From Hymenobacter gummosus (GTDB lineage Bacteria > Bacteroidota > Bacteroidia > Cytophagales > Hymenobacteraceae), in NCBI RefSeq assembly GCF_003970915.1, contig NZ_RXOF01000001.1, forward strand, positions 372,001 through 436,000: a stretch of DNA of 64,000 bases. The letters are read 5' to 3'. The notes under the pieces are model-generated. The model had not been told where the DNA came from. It worked only from the letters and a program-made list of their open reading frames with translations, and ran no database searches. Made by a program: the position numbers and the translations under genes. Below are positions 33,305 to 41,699 of the stretch, one piece after another (position 1 is the first letter of the stretch; each line of letters opens with the position of its first letter).

Positions 33305-34447
33305 ATGAATCTGGCCCTGTTCTTCGACCCGCTCACCGACGACGTAGTCGCCGGCCCCGGCACCACGCTGGGCGCCCACGTCGCGCGCTTCGTGGACACT
33401 TTCCCGGATTGGCGCGGCGCCGATTTGGCCATTATTGGCCTGAACGAGTGGCGCGGCAGCGCCGCCGGTACGCCCGCCACTTCTGCCCCCGACGCCATCC
33501 GGCCGCGCTTCTACCAGCTGCAGCGCGGTACCGGTCCCTGCCGGTTGGTGGACCTCGGCAACCTGCGCAACGGCCTGACCTTGGAGGACACCTACCTGCG
33601 CCTGCGCGAAATCGTGGCGGCCTTGCTGGAGGAAAAAACGGTGCCCATCCTGCTGGGCGGCTCCCACGACCTCGGCATCGGGCAGTTTCTGGCCTACGAA
33701 ACCCTGGACCGCGCCGTGAGCCTGACCTGCATCGACGCGCGGGTGGACATGGTGGAGGAAGCCGGGGTACCGGCCGAGGACAGCCACCTGCGCCGCATCC
33801 TGATGCACGAGCCGAACTTCCTGTTCAACTTCGGGCAGCTGGCGCACCAGCAGTACCTGGTGCCGACGAGCGTGCTGGCCGCCCTGGAAAAGCTGCACTT
33901 CGAGACCCTGCGCCTGGGCCAGATCCGCGACGACGTGCGCCAGGCCGAGCCGCTGCTGCGCCAAGCCGACCTCATCAGCTTCGATTTGACGGCCCTGCGC
34001 TGGCCGGAGTTTCCGGGCTATTTGCCCGCCTCCCCGTTTGGCCTCACGGCCGAGGAAGCCGCCCAGCTGTGCTGGTACGCCGGCCACAACGACCAGCTGA
34101 CCAGCATCGGCCTCTACGGCTACCGCCCCGACCACGACCTGCTGGGCCTGGCCGCTTCCACGGCCGCTACCATGCTGTGGTACTTCGTGGAAGGCTACTA
34201 CCACCGCCGCTACGAGACGGACTTCCAGAGCCGGCGCTTTATCCGCTACGCCGTGGGGCTGCCCGGCAACCCGGCCAAGCTGGTGTTCTACAAGGCCAAG
34301 CGCACCGAAAAGTGGTGGATGGAAGTGGAAAGCATGTCGGACCACTCGGTGCGGCGCATCGTGCCCTGCAGCTACCAGGATTACCTGCGCGCCGCCCAGG
34401 GCGACCTGCCGAACCGCTGGATCCTGACGCAGGCGCTGCTGGGGTAA
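33305..34447 (+). CDS. Ureohydrolase (arginase/formimidoylglutamase)-like protein with degenerate metal site
   Basis: 380-residue protein of the arginase/HutG fold. GGSHD at residues 118-122 matches the first ureohydrolase motif. The second motif, normally DAHxD, reads D144-A-R-V-D148, with Arg for the metal-binding His. The third, normally SxDxDxxDP, reads S225-F-D-L-T-A, with Thr229 for the second Asp and no DP. Loss of two Mn ligands argues against hydrolase activity. Related degenerate proteins annotated as formimidoylglutamase exist in Bacteroidota as I recall. ATG at 33305 chosen (MNLALFFDPL); the upstream extension is low-complexity. A cytochrome b5-like gene follows by 19 bp. Confidence 0.85.
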   Translation: MNLALFFDPLTDDVVAGPGTTLGAHVARFVDTFPDWRGADLAIIGLNEWRGSAAGTPATSAPDAIRPRFYQLQRGTGPCRLVDLGNLRNGLTLEDTYLRLREIVAALLEEKTVPILLGGSHDLGIGQFLAYETLDRAVSLTCIDARVDMVEEAGVPAEDSHLRRILMHEPNFLFNFGQLAHQQYLVPTSVLAALEKLHFETLRLGQIRDDVRQAEPLLRQADLISFDLTALRWPEFPGYLPASPFGLTAEEAAQLCWYAGHNDQLTSIGLYGYRPDHDLLGLAASTAATMLWYFVEGYYHRRYETDFQSRRFIRYAVGLPGNPAKLVFYKAKRTEKWWMEVESMSDHSVRRIVPCSYQDYLRAAQGDLPNRWILTQALLG

Positions 34448-34466
34448 CTCAATTAAAAATTAAAAG

Positions 34467-34766
34467 ATGGCTGAGGACTCCGGGATTCCGCACGTACCGA
34501 GCACTGCCGACGGGCAGCCGGTGGAGGCGCTGCCGGAGTACTCCAAGCATCAGCTGGCCCTGCGCAACGGGCAGGACCGCGACGAAATCTGGTTTGCCTA
34601 CCGCGGGCTGATTTACGACGTGACGAAGTCCCGCCTCTGGCGCCGCGGCAACCACTACGAACACTGGGCCGGCCAGGACCTGACGGCCGAGCTGGAAAAA
34701 GACGCCCCCCACACCGTGAACGTGCTCGACAAGTTCTACGTGGTGGGACGGCTGAAAATTGGGTGA
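34467..34766 (+). CDS. Cytochrome b5-like heme/steroid-binding domain protein
   Basis: 99-residue cytosolic protein. YSKHQLALRNGQDRDEIWFA and YRGLIYDVTKSRLWRRGNHY fit the start of a cytochrome b5-like fold. EHWAGQDLT and DAPHTVNVLDKFYVVGRL fit its second half, with His in both halves (GNHYEHW and APHT) as possible heme ligands. The usual HPGG is missing, so it belongs to the divergent steroid-binding-like branch. Co-directional with the ureohydrolase-like gene. A long hairpin separates it from murQ. Confidence 0.85.
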   Translation: MAEDSGIPHVPSTADGQPVEALPEYSKHQLALRNGQDRDEIWFAYRGLIYDVTKSRLWRRGNHYEHWAGQDLTAELEKDAPHTVNVLDKFYVVGRLKIG

Positions 34767-34860
34767 CAGGTAACAAGTGACACGTGACAGGTACAAGTTG
34801 ATGGTTGTGACCTGTCGCGTGTCACTTGTTACCTGTCACCCAAAACCTGTCACTTGTCAC
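34767..34860. repeat. Composite inverted repeat, GTGACAGGTAAC-type arms
   Basis: The left arm (34767-34800) of AACAAGTGACA/CGTGACAGGT units pairs with the right arm (34808-34860) of TGTCACTTGTTACC units; the right arm has an extra copy. It fills the gap between the b5-like gene and murQ. Confidence 0.85.
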
Positions 34861-34870
34861 CCCAAAAACA

Positions 34871-35674
34871 ATGAGCACCACCGAAACCGCCTCGCTCTTC
34901 GATAACCTCGAAACCCTGCCTACCGCCCAGCTGCTGGCCGGCATGAACCAGCTCGACCAGACCGTACCGCTGGCCGTGGAGAAGGCCCTGCCGCAGCTGG
35001 AGAAGCTGGTGGAAGCCACCGTGGCCCGCCTGCGCGAAGGTGGTCGGCTGTTCTACATTGGGGCTGGTACGAGCGGGCGGCTGGGCATTCTGGACGCGTC
35101 GGAGTGCCCGCCCACGTTTGGGGTGCCGCAGGGGCTGGTCGTCGGGCTGATTGCCGGCGGCGACTCGGCCATCCGCAAAGCCGTGGAAAACGCCGAAGAC
35201 GACGCCGAGCAGGCCTGGCGCGACCTGCAGGCCCACGATATCAATGCCAAGGACGTGCTGGTGGGTATTGCCGCCTCGGGCCGCACGCCCTACGTTATCG
35301 GCGGGCTGGAGCAGGCCCGGCAGCACGGCCTCACTACCGGCTGCATCGTGTGCAACGCGGGCTCCAAAGTGGCCGCGGCGGCGGAGTTTCCGGTGGAAGT
35401 GCTGACGGGCCCCGAGTTCGTGACGGGCAGCACCCGCCTGAAAGCCGGCACCGCCCAGAAGCTGGTGCTCAACATGCTCACCACGGCCACCATGATCCGA
35501 CTGGGCCGGGTGAAGGGCAACAAGATGGTGGACATGCAGCTCACCAACGCCAAGCTGGTGGACCGCGGGGAGCGGATGCTCATGGACGAGCTGGGCATCG
35601 GACAGGACAAGGCGGCCGAGCTGCTGCAGCGGCACGGCTCGGTGCGGGCAGCACTGGCAGCGCAGAACGGTTAG
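34871..35674 (+). CDS. murQ: N-acetylmuramic acid 6-phosphate etherase
   Basis: Cleaves the lactyl ether of MurNAc-6P during peptidoglycan recycling; 267 residues. SIS domain with RLFYIGAGTSGRLGILDASE and CPPTFG, the family signature holding the catalytic Glu. DVLVGIAASGRTPYVIGGLE follows, then GPEFVTGSTRLKAGTAQKLV and LNMLTTATMIRLGRVKGNKM. ATG at 34871 (MSTTETASLFDNL), 10 bp after the hairpin. Confidence 0.96.
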   Translation: MSTTETASLFDNLETLPTAQLLAGMNQLDQTVPLAVEKALPQLEKLVEATVARLREGGRLFYIGAGTSGRLGILDASECPPTFGVPQGLVVGLIAGGDSAIRKAVENAEDDAEQAWRDLQAHDINAKDVLVGIAASGRTPYVIGGLEQARQHGLTTGCIVCNAGSKVAAAAEFPVEVLTGPEFVTGSTRLKAGTAQKLVLNMLTTATMIRLGRVKGNKMVDMQLTNAKLVDRGERMLMDELGIGQDKAAELLQRHGSVRAALAAQNG

Positions 35675-35689
35675 CCAACAGCTCACCTG

Positions 35690-35974
35690 ATGTCTGTAAT
35701 GTCATTGTACCGGCGCTATAGCGGCTGGGCTACACTAGGCTTGCTGCTTGTTCAGATACCGGTTTGGCAGTATATCGTGCAACTGGAGCCAACGGACCTG
35801 CCTATGAGCGTAACCGACGCTGGTGTCCTGGTCTTGCCCTTCGCTCTGATGCTGCTGACGGCTTCCGCAGACGCGCTACGCTGCAGGCGCTGGCTGCCAG
35901 GCTCACTAACGTTGCTTTTCGGCTTGGCTGAGCTGCTGATTGGTAGCTGGTCCATTTATATGTGGACGCTTTAG
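35690..35974 (+). CDS. Small hypothetical membrane protein
   Basis: 94 residues with three predicted membrane helices (ATLGLLLVQIPVWQYIV, VLVLPFALMLLTA, SLTLLFGLAELLIGSWSIYM). ATG 15 bp after murQ; a second ATG nine bases on is possible. Less GC-rich than its neighbours. No family recognised. Confidence 0.6.
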   Translation: MSVMSLYRRYSGWATLGLLLVQIPVWQYIVQLEPTDLPMSVTDAGVLVLPFALMLLTASADALRCRRWLPGSLTLLFGLAELLIGSWSIYMWTL

Positions 35975-36056
35975 CAACTTCTGTTTGCCTGAACACATTA
36001 TCCGTTCCTGCCGTTTTGGTGGTGAAGCAACCATAGCCTGTCCTTTAGCCAGCCTC

Positions 36057-36626
36057 ATGCACACCATTGAACCCCACTACGCCTGGCTGGAGCAGTACCA
36101 GGCTTCCGAGGACGAACGTTCCCCGCTTTACGGGGCCGAAAACAACCTCGACAGCTACGTCAATACCATCTACGGCTACTTCATTCACCCGCAGTGGGAC
36201 GATATGGAGTCGGATACGCTGTTCCTGAAGATTCTCTTCGTGGACTACGACGAGCGGGTAGCCGTCATCGAGTTCATCGGGGAGTGGAATGACGCCATTG
36301 AAAACGACATCATGCAGCTCAAGCGGCAGATTATCGACCCGATGGTGCACGAGGGCATCCGCAAGTTCATCCTCATTGGCGAAAACGTGTTCAATTTCCA
36401 CGGCTCCGACGACTCGTACTACGAGGAGTGGTTTGAGGATGCGGAGGATGGCTGGATTGCGGGCGTCAACTTCCAGGAGCACGTTTCGCGCGAAATGCGC
36501 CAGTACAACATCGACAGCTACGTGAACTTCGGCGGACAGCTGGACGAGCTGCCCTGGCGCACCTACCCACCCAAGAAACTGGTCCACGTCGTCGACGGGC
36601 TGCTACAGCGGCGACTGGGCGCCTAA
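36057..36626 (+). CDS. Conserved-looking hypothetical acidic protein
   Basis: 189-residue soluble, acidic protein with no signal peptide. Strands LFLKILFVDYDERVAVIEFI and GIRKFILIGENVFNFHGSDD with the aromatic-rich SYYEEWFEDAEDGWIAGVNF give it a compact alpha/beta look; I do not recognise a named family. ATG at 36057 chosen (MHTIEPHYAWLEQY). Followed by a strong bidirectional terminator. Confidence 0.8.
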   Translation: MHTIEPHYAWLEQYQASEDERSPLYGAENNLDSYVNTIYGYFIHPQWDDMESDTLFLKILFVDYDERVAVIEFIGEWNDAIENDIMQLKRQIIDPMVHEGIRKFILIGENVFNFHGSDDSYYEEWFEDAEDGWIAGVNFQEHVSREMRQYNIDSYVNFGGQLDELPWRTYPPKKLVHVVDGLLQRRLGA

Positions 36627-36690
36627 GGGCGTTTTTCGTTGTTTGTTATTCGTTTTTCGGCCAGCCACCGGCGCGTTGATGCTGACAAGA

Positions 36691-36727
36691 AAAAAGGGCG
36701 CCCCGCACAGTGCGGGGCGCCCTTTCT
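36691..36727. terminator. Bidirectional intrinsic terminator
   Basis: AAAAGGGCGCCCCGCAC-AG-TGCGGGGCGCCCTTTC: long GC stem with A/T runs on both sides, between convergent genes. Confidence 0.92.
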
Positions 36728-36761
36728 GGCTTCCAGGACCGAAGTCCGGAGCCGGCTATAA

Positions 36762-37016
36762 TTACTGAGCCGGGGTGGTAGCGGGAGCCGGGGTAGCCTG
36801 GCTCGGGTTAGCATCAGCAGCGTCCTCCATGGCATCAGCCTTAGCATCGGCCGAGTCACGTACGGCGTCAGCCTGGTCTTCCATAGCGTCAGCTTTGGCT
36901 TCGCCGGCAGCTTCTACGTTGTCAGCAGCTTGCTCCTGGTTGTTTTCTTTCTGGCTGTCGCACGAAGCGAAGGTGAACGAAGCAGCGGCCAGGGCGAGGA
37001 ACAGAACCTTTTTCAT
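36762..37016 (-). CDS. Small Ala/Asp-rich lipoprotein
   Basis: 84 residues. Lipoprotein signal MKKVLFLALAAASFTFASC. The mature part is a low-complexity acidic helix with repeats of ADAMED/ADAVRDSADA, ending in a Pro/Ala/Thr tail. Likely a small periplasm-facing lipoprotein, in the style of coiled-coil lipoproteins; function unknown. ATG start, own transcription unit (terminators on both sides). Confidence 0.8.
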   Translation of the reverse strand: MKKVLFLALAAASFTFASCDSQKENNQEQAADNVEAAGEAKADAMEDQADAVRDSADAKADAMEDAADANPSQATPAPATTPAQ

Positions 37017-37131
37017 GGTAAGTTGGTGTGGAGAAAATGTGAGTTGAGTTTTCTTTTTCAGGTTTCACCGCCCTGCGGCAGCGAAATCTGCAGCTTTATA
37101 CCTCCCCACTGTCCAGGTAACCCGTTGAGCT

Positions 37132-37171
37132 AAAAAAATTTCGGGCAGACCTTCGAAAAGGCCCGCCCGAA
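37132..37171 (-). terminator. Intrinsic terminator after der
   Basis: The minus strand reads TTCGGGC, an 18-nt loop containing an inner stem, GCCCGAA, then A and seven T. It lies 15 bp past the der stop. Confidence 0.85.
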
Positions 37172-37185
37172 GCTGGAAACGCCGA

Positions 37186-38508
37186 TTATTTTTTGCGGTA
37201 CACGATACCGATGGGCACGCCGGTGAAGTCGAAGTTCTCGCGCAGGCGGTTTTCGAGGTAGCGGGTGTACGACTCCTTCACGTACTGCGGCAGGTTGCAG
37301 AAGAAGGCAAAAACCGGGTTGTGCGTGGGCAGCTGCGTCACGTACTTGATGCGCACCATCTTGCCCTTGGTGGAGGGCGGCGGGTAGGCCTCGATTTCGC
37401 GCAGCATCACCTCGTTCAGCTCCGACGTCGGCACCTTCTTGCGCTTGTTTTCATACACCTGCATCACCGTTTCGATGGCCTTGTGCACGCGCTGCTTGGT
37501 GACGGCCGAGGTAAAGATGATGGGCGGGTAGCTGATGGGCTTGATCATGTCGTAGATCTTGTCCTCGAACTCCTTGGCGGTATTCGATTCCTTGTTCTCG
37601 ATCAAGTCCCACTTGTTGACCAGGATAACGATGCCCTTGCGGTTGCGGTCGGCCAAGCCGATGATGTTCACGTCCTGCGACTCGATGCCGCGGGTAGCGT
37701 CGAGCATCACGATGACCACGTCGGACTCCTCCATGGCCCGCAGGGAGCGAAGGTTGGAGTAGAACTCGATGTCCTCATCGACCTTGGCTTTGCGGCGCAG
37801 GCCGGCCGTGTCGATGAGGATGAACTCGTTGCCGAAGGCGTTGTAGCGGGTGTGAATGGCGTCGCGGGTGGTGCCGGCAATGTCCGTCACGATGCTGCGC
37901 TCCTCGCCCAGCAGCACGTTCACCAGCGAGGATTTGCCCACGTTCGGGCGGCCCATCACGGTGATGCGCGGAATGCCCGCGTCGGGGTCTTCCACGCCCT
38001 CTTCCTCGAAGTGGCTGATGACGGCATCGAGCAGCTCGCCGGTGCCGGAGCCCGACTGCGAGCTGATGGGGAAAATGTCGCCGGTGCCGATGCCCAGGGC
38101 GTAGAACTCGCCGGCGGCCTGGAACCGGGCCGTGGAGTCAGCCTTGTTGGCCACCAGGTAAATCGGTTTCTTGTCCTCGTAGCGGCGCAACACGTTGGCG
38201 AATTCCTCGTCCAGCGGGTGCAGCCCAGCGTCCACGTCGACCATGAAGAGGACCACGTCGGCCTCGTCGATGGCCAGCTTCACCTGCTTGCGGATGCTCT
38301 CCTCAAACACGTCGTCGGAGCCCACGACGTAGCCGCCGGTGTCGATGACGGTGAAGTATTTGCCCGTCCACTCGCCGTAGCCGTAGTGCCGGTCGCGCGT
38401 GACGCCCGACTGGTTGTCCATGATGGCCTTACGCTCGCCGACGAGGCGGTTGAACAGGGTGGACTTGCCCACGTTCGGGCGGCCCACAATGGCAATGGTA
38501 TTTTGCAT
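37186..38508 (-). CDS. der: Ribosome-assembly GTPase Der (EngA)
   Basis: Double-GTPase for 50S maturation; 440 residues. First G domain: IVGRPNVGKSTLFNRLVGER, DTGGYV, NKAD. Second: MGRPNVGKSSLVNVLLGEER, DTAGLRRKAKVDEDIEFYSN, NKWD. C-terminal KH-like domain from about residue 350. ATG at 38508 (MQNTIAIVGRPNVG). era lies upstream on the same strand across a composite hairpin. Confidence 0.97.
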   Translation of the reverse strand: MQNTIAIVGRPNVGKSTLFNRLVGERKAIMDNQSGVTRDRHYGYGEWTGKYFTVIDTGGYVVGSDDVFEESIRKQVKLAIDEADVVLFMVDVDAGLHPLDEEFANVLRRYEDKKPIYLVANKADSTARFQAAGEFYALGIGTGDIFPISSQSGSGTGELLDAVISHFEEEGVEDPDAGIPRITVMGRPNVGKSSLVNVLLGEERSIVTDIAGTTRDAIHTRYNAFGNEFILIDTAGLRRKAKVDEDIEFYSNLRSLRAMEESDVVIVMLDATRGIESQDVNIIGLADRNRKGIVILVNKWDLIENKESNTAKEFEDKIYDMIKPISYPPIIFTSAVTKQRVHKAIETVMQVYENKRKKVPTSELNEVMLREIEAYPPPSTKGKMVRIKYVTQLPTHNPVFAFFCNLPQYVKESYTRYLENRLRENFDFTGVPIGIVYRKK

Positions 38509-38590
38509 GGTGCTGACCCCAGCCGCCGCTCCGACCATGTGCGGCAGTGCCCGGGGTAGTTAAGTGAGTTTGAGGGTCGGATTTATTCAG

Positions 38591-38695
38591 CTGTCATCCT
38601 GAGCAAAGCGAAGGACCTTATGCCGGTTGAACGGCAGGCGTTGGATAGTCGCTATCTGACGTGGTAAGGTCCTTCGCTTTGCTCAGGATGACAGA
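38591..38695. repeat. Composite inverted repeat, GTCATCCTGAGCAAAGCG type
   Basis: The arms 38591-38620 and 38665-38694 are a perfect 30-nt reverse-complement pair (starts CTGTCATCCTGAGCAAAGCG). The loop is about 44 nt. Same family as 26588, 31211, 43889 and 52253. Lies between era and der. Confidence 0.93.
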
Positions 38696-38708
38696 CGATT
38701 TTCGTTCG

Positions 38709-39608
38709 TTACTCCGGCCGGTAGCCGAAGCGGTTGAGCATCTTGGGGTCGGCGCGCCAGTTCTCGTTGACTTTGACGTGCAGCTCCAGGAACACCTTTT
38801 TCAGGAAAAACTTCTCCATTTCCTCCCGGGCCCAGGTGCCGACTTTCTTCAGCGCGGCGCCGCCCTGCCCGATGATGATGCCCTTCTGCGAGGCCCGCTC
38901 GGTGTAGATGATGCCGCGGATGCGGATGATCTGCTCGTCTTCCTTGAACTCCTCGATGACCACCTCGGTGCTGTAGGGCACTTCCTTCTTGTAGAGCTTG
39001 AAGATTTTCTCGCGCACCATCTCGGCGGCGAAAAAACGCTCCGGCTTGTCGGTCAGCTCGTCCTTGGGGTAGTAGGCCTCGTGCTCGGGCAGGCGGTCCA
39101 GAATGTGCTGGAACACCTGCTCGGTGTTGAAGGCGTTCAGGGCCGAAATCGGGATGATTTCGGCGGCGTTGGGCATCTGCTCGCGCCAGTAGGCCATTTT
39201 GGCCTCCACCTCCTCCTGAGTGGCCTGGTCGATTTTGTTGATGAGCAGCAAGATGGGCACCTCCGAGCGGCGCAGGCGCTCCACCACGGGCTCCTCGTCG
39301 TGCTTCTCGTAAATGTCGGTGACGAACAGGATGACGTCGGCATCTTCCAGGGAGGAGTACACGAACGACATCATGGCCGACTGCAGCTCGTACTTGGGCT
39401 GAATGATGCCGGGCGTGTCGGAGTAGACGAGCTGGAAGTCGGGGCCGTTCAGGATGCCCAGGATGCGGTGGCGCGTGGTCTGGGCCTTGCTGGTGATGAT
39501 GCTGAGCCGCTCGCCGACCAGCACGTTCATCAGCGTGGACTTGCCCACGTTGGGCTTGCCAATGATGCTCACGAAGCCGGCGCGGTGCGGTTTGGGGTCG
39601 GTAGTCAC
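38709..39608 (-). CDS. era: GTPase Era
   Basis: GTPase for 16S rRNA maturation; 299 residues. G1 IIGKPNVGKSTLMNVLVGER, G3 YSDTPGIIQPKYELQSAMMS, G4 NKID. C-terminal KH domain with GIIIGQGGAALKKVGTWARE, the RNA-binding loop. GTG start at 39608 (MTTDPKPHRAGFVS); no ATG upstream. A -7 box lies 24-31 nt upstream. Confidence 0.97.
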   Translation of the reverse strand: MTTDPKPHRAGFVSIIGKPNVGKSTLMNVLVGERLSIITSKAQTTRHRILGILNGPDFQLVYSDTPGIIQPKYELQSAMMSFVYSSLEDADVILFVTDIYEKHDEEPVVERLRRSEVPILLLINKIDQATQEEVEAKMAYWREQMPNAAEIIPISALNAFNTEQVFQHILDRLPEHEAYYPKDELTDKPERFFAAEMVREKIFKLYKKEVPYSTEVVIEEFKEDEQIIRIRGIIYTERASQKGIIIGQGGAALKKVGTWAREEMEKFFLKKVFLELHVKVNENWRADPKMLNRFGYRPE

Positions 39609-39631
39609 AGCAGGTAATCAGTTAAGGGGCA

Positions 39632-39639
39632 CAAAGGTA
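39632..39639 (-). promoter_or_regulatory. Candidate -7 box (TACCTTTG) of era
   Basis: The minus strand reads TACCTTTG 24 nt before the era GTG; the -33 element is unclear. Confidence 0.45.
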
Positions 39640-39732
39640 CGGCTTTCGGCCCGCTTGGGCAGCATGGGCTCAGTAATAGCGGCTTACGGGCCGGTACGGC
39701 CGATGGCTGCAGGACATGGTGCAAGGCCCAAG

Positions 39733-39740
39733 TACCTTTG
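39733..39740 (+). promoter_or_regulatory. Candidate -7 box (TACCTTTG) of the HAD gene
   Basis: TACCTTTG ends only 7 nt before the ATG at 39748, which would give a leaderless or nearly leaderless mRNA. Confidence 0.5.
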
Positions 39741-39747
39741 CCGCATC

Positions 39748-40455
39748 ATGCCCCTGACCACCGTTCTGTTCGACCTCGACGATACGCTCTTCGACCACGC
39801 CGCCACGGCCCGGGCCGCGCTACAGGCCAGCACGGCGCAGTTCCGCTTCGAGCCGACGGTGACGCTGGATGAGCTGTACCGGCGCTACAGCGAGCAGCTG
39901 GAGGCAATGCACCCGCGGGTGCTGGCCGGCGAAATCGACCACCGAACGGCGCGGCGCCTGCGGTTTCAGCAGCTGCTGGCTCCCTACGGCGTGCTGCCCA
40001 ACGAAGCGGCGGCCGAGGAGTTTGCCGGCTTCCACTACGGGCACTACCGCCGCCTGCGCCGGCCCATTGCCGGCGCCCTGGCCCTGCTGAAGGCGCTGAA
40101 ACCGCAGTACCGCCTCGGTATCGTGACCAACAACCGCACTGAGGAGCAGCAGGACAAACTGCAGGCCCTGGGCATGACGCCCCTCATCGACGCGCTGATT
40201 ACTTCCGAGGACGTGGGCGCGACCAAGCCCGACCCGCGCATCTTCCGGGTGGCGCTGGAGCGGCTGGGCGCCCGGCCCGAAGAAGCCGTGCTCGTCGGCG
40301 ACAACTGGACGGCCGACGTGCTGGGGGCGCGGGCGGCGGGCATCCGGCCGGTGTGGCTGAACCGCTTCGGGGCCGCCTGCCCCGATGCCACGGTGACGAT
40401 GATTACCAGCCTGGAGCCGCTGGCCGAGGTGCGGCGGCTGATTGTCGGGGCGTAG
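39748..40455 (+). CDS. HAD-family hydrolase (YjjG-like)
   Basis: Cytosolic phosphatase of 235 residues. Motif I FDLDDTLFDH (nucleophile Asp), motif II Thr in GIVTNNRTEEQQDKL, motif III Lys in TSEDVGATKPDPRIF, motif IV VLVGDNWTADVLGARAAGIR. Arrangement and size resemble YjjG-type pyrimidine nucleotidases; substrate not provable. ATG at 39748 chosen because a -7 box lies immediately upstream. hemH follows on the same strand with its own -7 box. Confidence 0.9.
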   Translation: MPLTTVLFDLDDTLFDHAATARAALQASTAQFRFEPTVTLDELYRRYSEQLEAMHPRVLAGEIDHRTARRLRFQQLLAPYGVLPNEAAAEEFAGFHYGHYRRLRRPIAGALALLKALKPQYRLGIVTNNRTEEQQDKLQALGMTPLIDALITSEDVGATKPDPRIFRVALERLGARPEEAVLVGDNWTADVLGARAAGIRPVWLNRFGAACPDATVTMITSLEPLAEVRRLIVGA

Positions 40456-40521
40456 GCCGCTGGCCGAAAACCTGACGGAAATCAGCCGGGAATGGTGGCC
40501 GGGCCCAAACCTTCGCGGGCC

Positions 40522-40529
40522 TACCTTTG
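40522..40529 (+). promoter_or_regulatory. Candidate -7 box (TACCTTTG) of hemH
   Basis: TACCTTTG 58 nt before the ferrochelatase ATG; -33 element not convincing. Confidence 0.4.
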
Positions 40530-40587
40530 TATCTGCAATCCAACGCGTCGGCCCGACTTTGTGCAATCCGCCGCGCTGCTCCCTTTT

Positions 40588-41634
40588 ATGCCCGCTTCTC
40601 CTGTTTCCTCCAAAGGCCGCATCGGCGTGCTGCTCGTCAACCTGGGCACGCCCGATTCCCCGAGCACCTCGGACGTGCGCCGCTACCTCAACGAGTTCCT
40701 GACCGACGCCCGCGTCATCGACATGCCCGCGGCCCTGCGCTACCCGCTCTTTCAGGGCCTGGTAGTGCCGCTGCGCGCCCCGAAGTCGGCCAAAATCTAC
40801 CAGCAGCTCTGGGATGAGCGCGGCTCCCCCCTGCTCTACCACGGCCTCGATTTGCAGAAACTGGTGCAGGAAACGCTCGGCAAGGAGTACCTGGTGGCCT
40901 TCGGCATGCGCTACCAGAACCCCAGCATCGAGTCGGCCTTGCAGCAGCTGCGCGACGCGGCGGTGGACCGCATCATCGTGCTGCCGCTGTTTCCGCAGTA
41001 TGCGGCGGCCAGCACCGGCTCGGTGCAGGAAAAGGTGATGGACATCGTGAAGGACTGGTGGGTGGTGCCCAGCATCAACTTCATCAGCACCTTTGTGGAG
41101 GACCCGGGCTTTATCGGCACCTTCGCCACGCTGGGCAAGGAAGAAATGGCCAAGCGCGACTACGACCACGTGGTGTTCAGCTACCACGGCATTCCGGAGC
41201 GCCACGTGCTGAAAGGCAGCCACAAGGGCTACTGCAAGCTGGGCAACTGCTGCAACAGCTACAACAAGAACAACCGCTACTGCTACCGGGCGCAGTGCTT
41301 CGAAACCTCCCGGCAGCTGGCGGCGGCCCTGGGCCTAAGCCCCGAGCAGTACAGCACCACCTTCCAGAGCCGCCTCCAGAGCCGACTGCGCGACCCGTGG
41401 CTGCAGCCCTACACCGACGAGGTGCTCAAGACCCTGCCGGCCAAGGGCATCAAGAACGTGCTGGCCTTCAGCCCCGCCTTCGTAGCCGACTGCCTCGAAA
41501 CCACCATCGAAGTGGGCGAGGAGTTCAAGGAGATGTTTGAGGAGGCCGGCGGCGGACACTGGCAGCTGGTGCCTTCCCTGAACTCGCACCCGCAGTGGGT
41601 GCAGGCCGTAGCCGACATGATCCGGCGCAACTAA
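40588..41634 (+). CDS. hemH: Ferrochelatase
   Basis: Inserts Fe2+ into protoporphyrin IX, last step of heme synthesis; 348 residues. N-terminal GVLLVNLGTPDSPSTSDVRR, catalytic His200 in FSYHGIPERHV, later metal-site Glu in CLETTIEVGEEFKEMFEEAG. Between these is a Cys-rich insertion (CKLGNCCNSYNKNNRYCYRA then QC, five Cys in 22 residues) of a kind able to hold metal or Fe-S; its role is unknown. ATG at 40588 chosen. A terminator follows. Confidence 0.96.
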   Translation: MPASPVSSKGRIGVLLVNLGTPDSPSTSDVRRYLNEFLTDARVIDMPAALRYPLFQGLVVPLRAPKSAKIYQQLWDERGSPLLYHGLDLQKLVQETLGKEYLVAFGMRYQNPSIESALQQLRDAAVDRIIVLPLFPQYAAASTGSVQEKVMDIVKDWWVVPSINFISTFVEDPGFIGTFATLGKEEMAKRDYDHVVFSYHGIPERHVLKGSHKGYCKLGNCCNSYNKNNRYCYRAQCFETSRQLAAALGLSPEQYSTTFQSRLQSRLRDPWLQPYTDEVLKTLPAKGIKNVLAFSPAFVADCLETTIEVGEEFKEMFEEAGGGHWQLVPSLNSHPQWVQAVADMIRRN

Positions 41635-41652
41635 GCAGCAGAACACGCACGC

Positions 41653-41696
41653 CAGCCGCCCGGAACTTCAATTCTGGGCGGCTGGCGCTTTTTTGG
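41653..41696 (+). terminator. Intrinsic terminator after hemH
   Basis: GCCAGCCGCCC, A/T-rich loop, GGGCGGCTGGC then a T-run, 19 nt past the hemH stop; also ends the convergent gene. Confidence 0.92.
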
Positions 41697-41699
41697 GCC

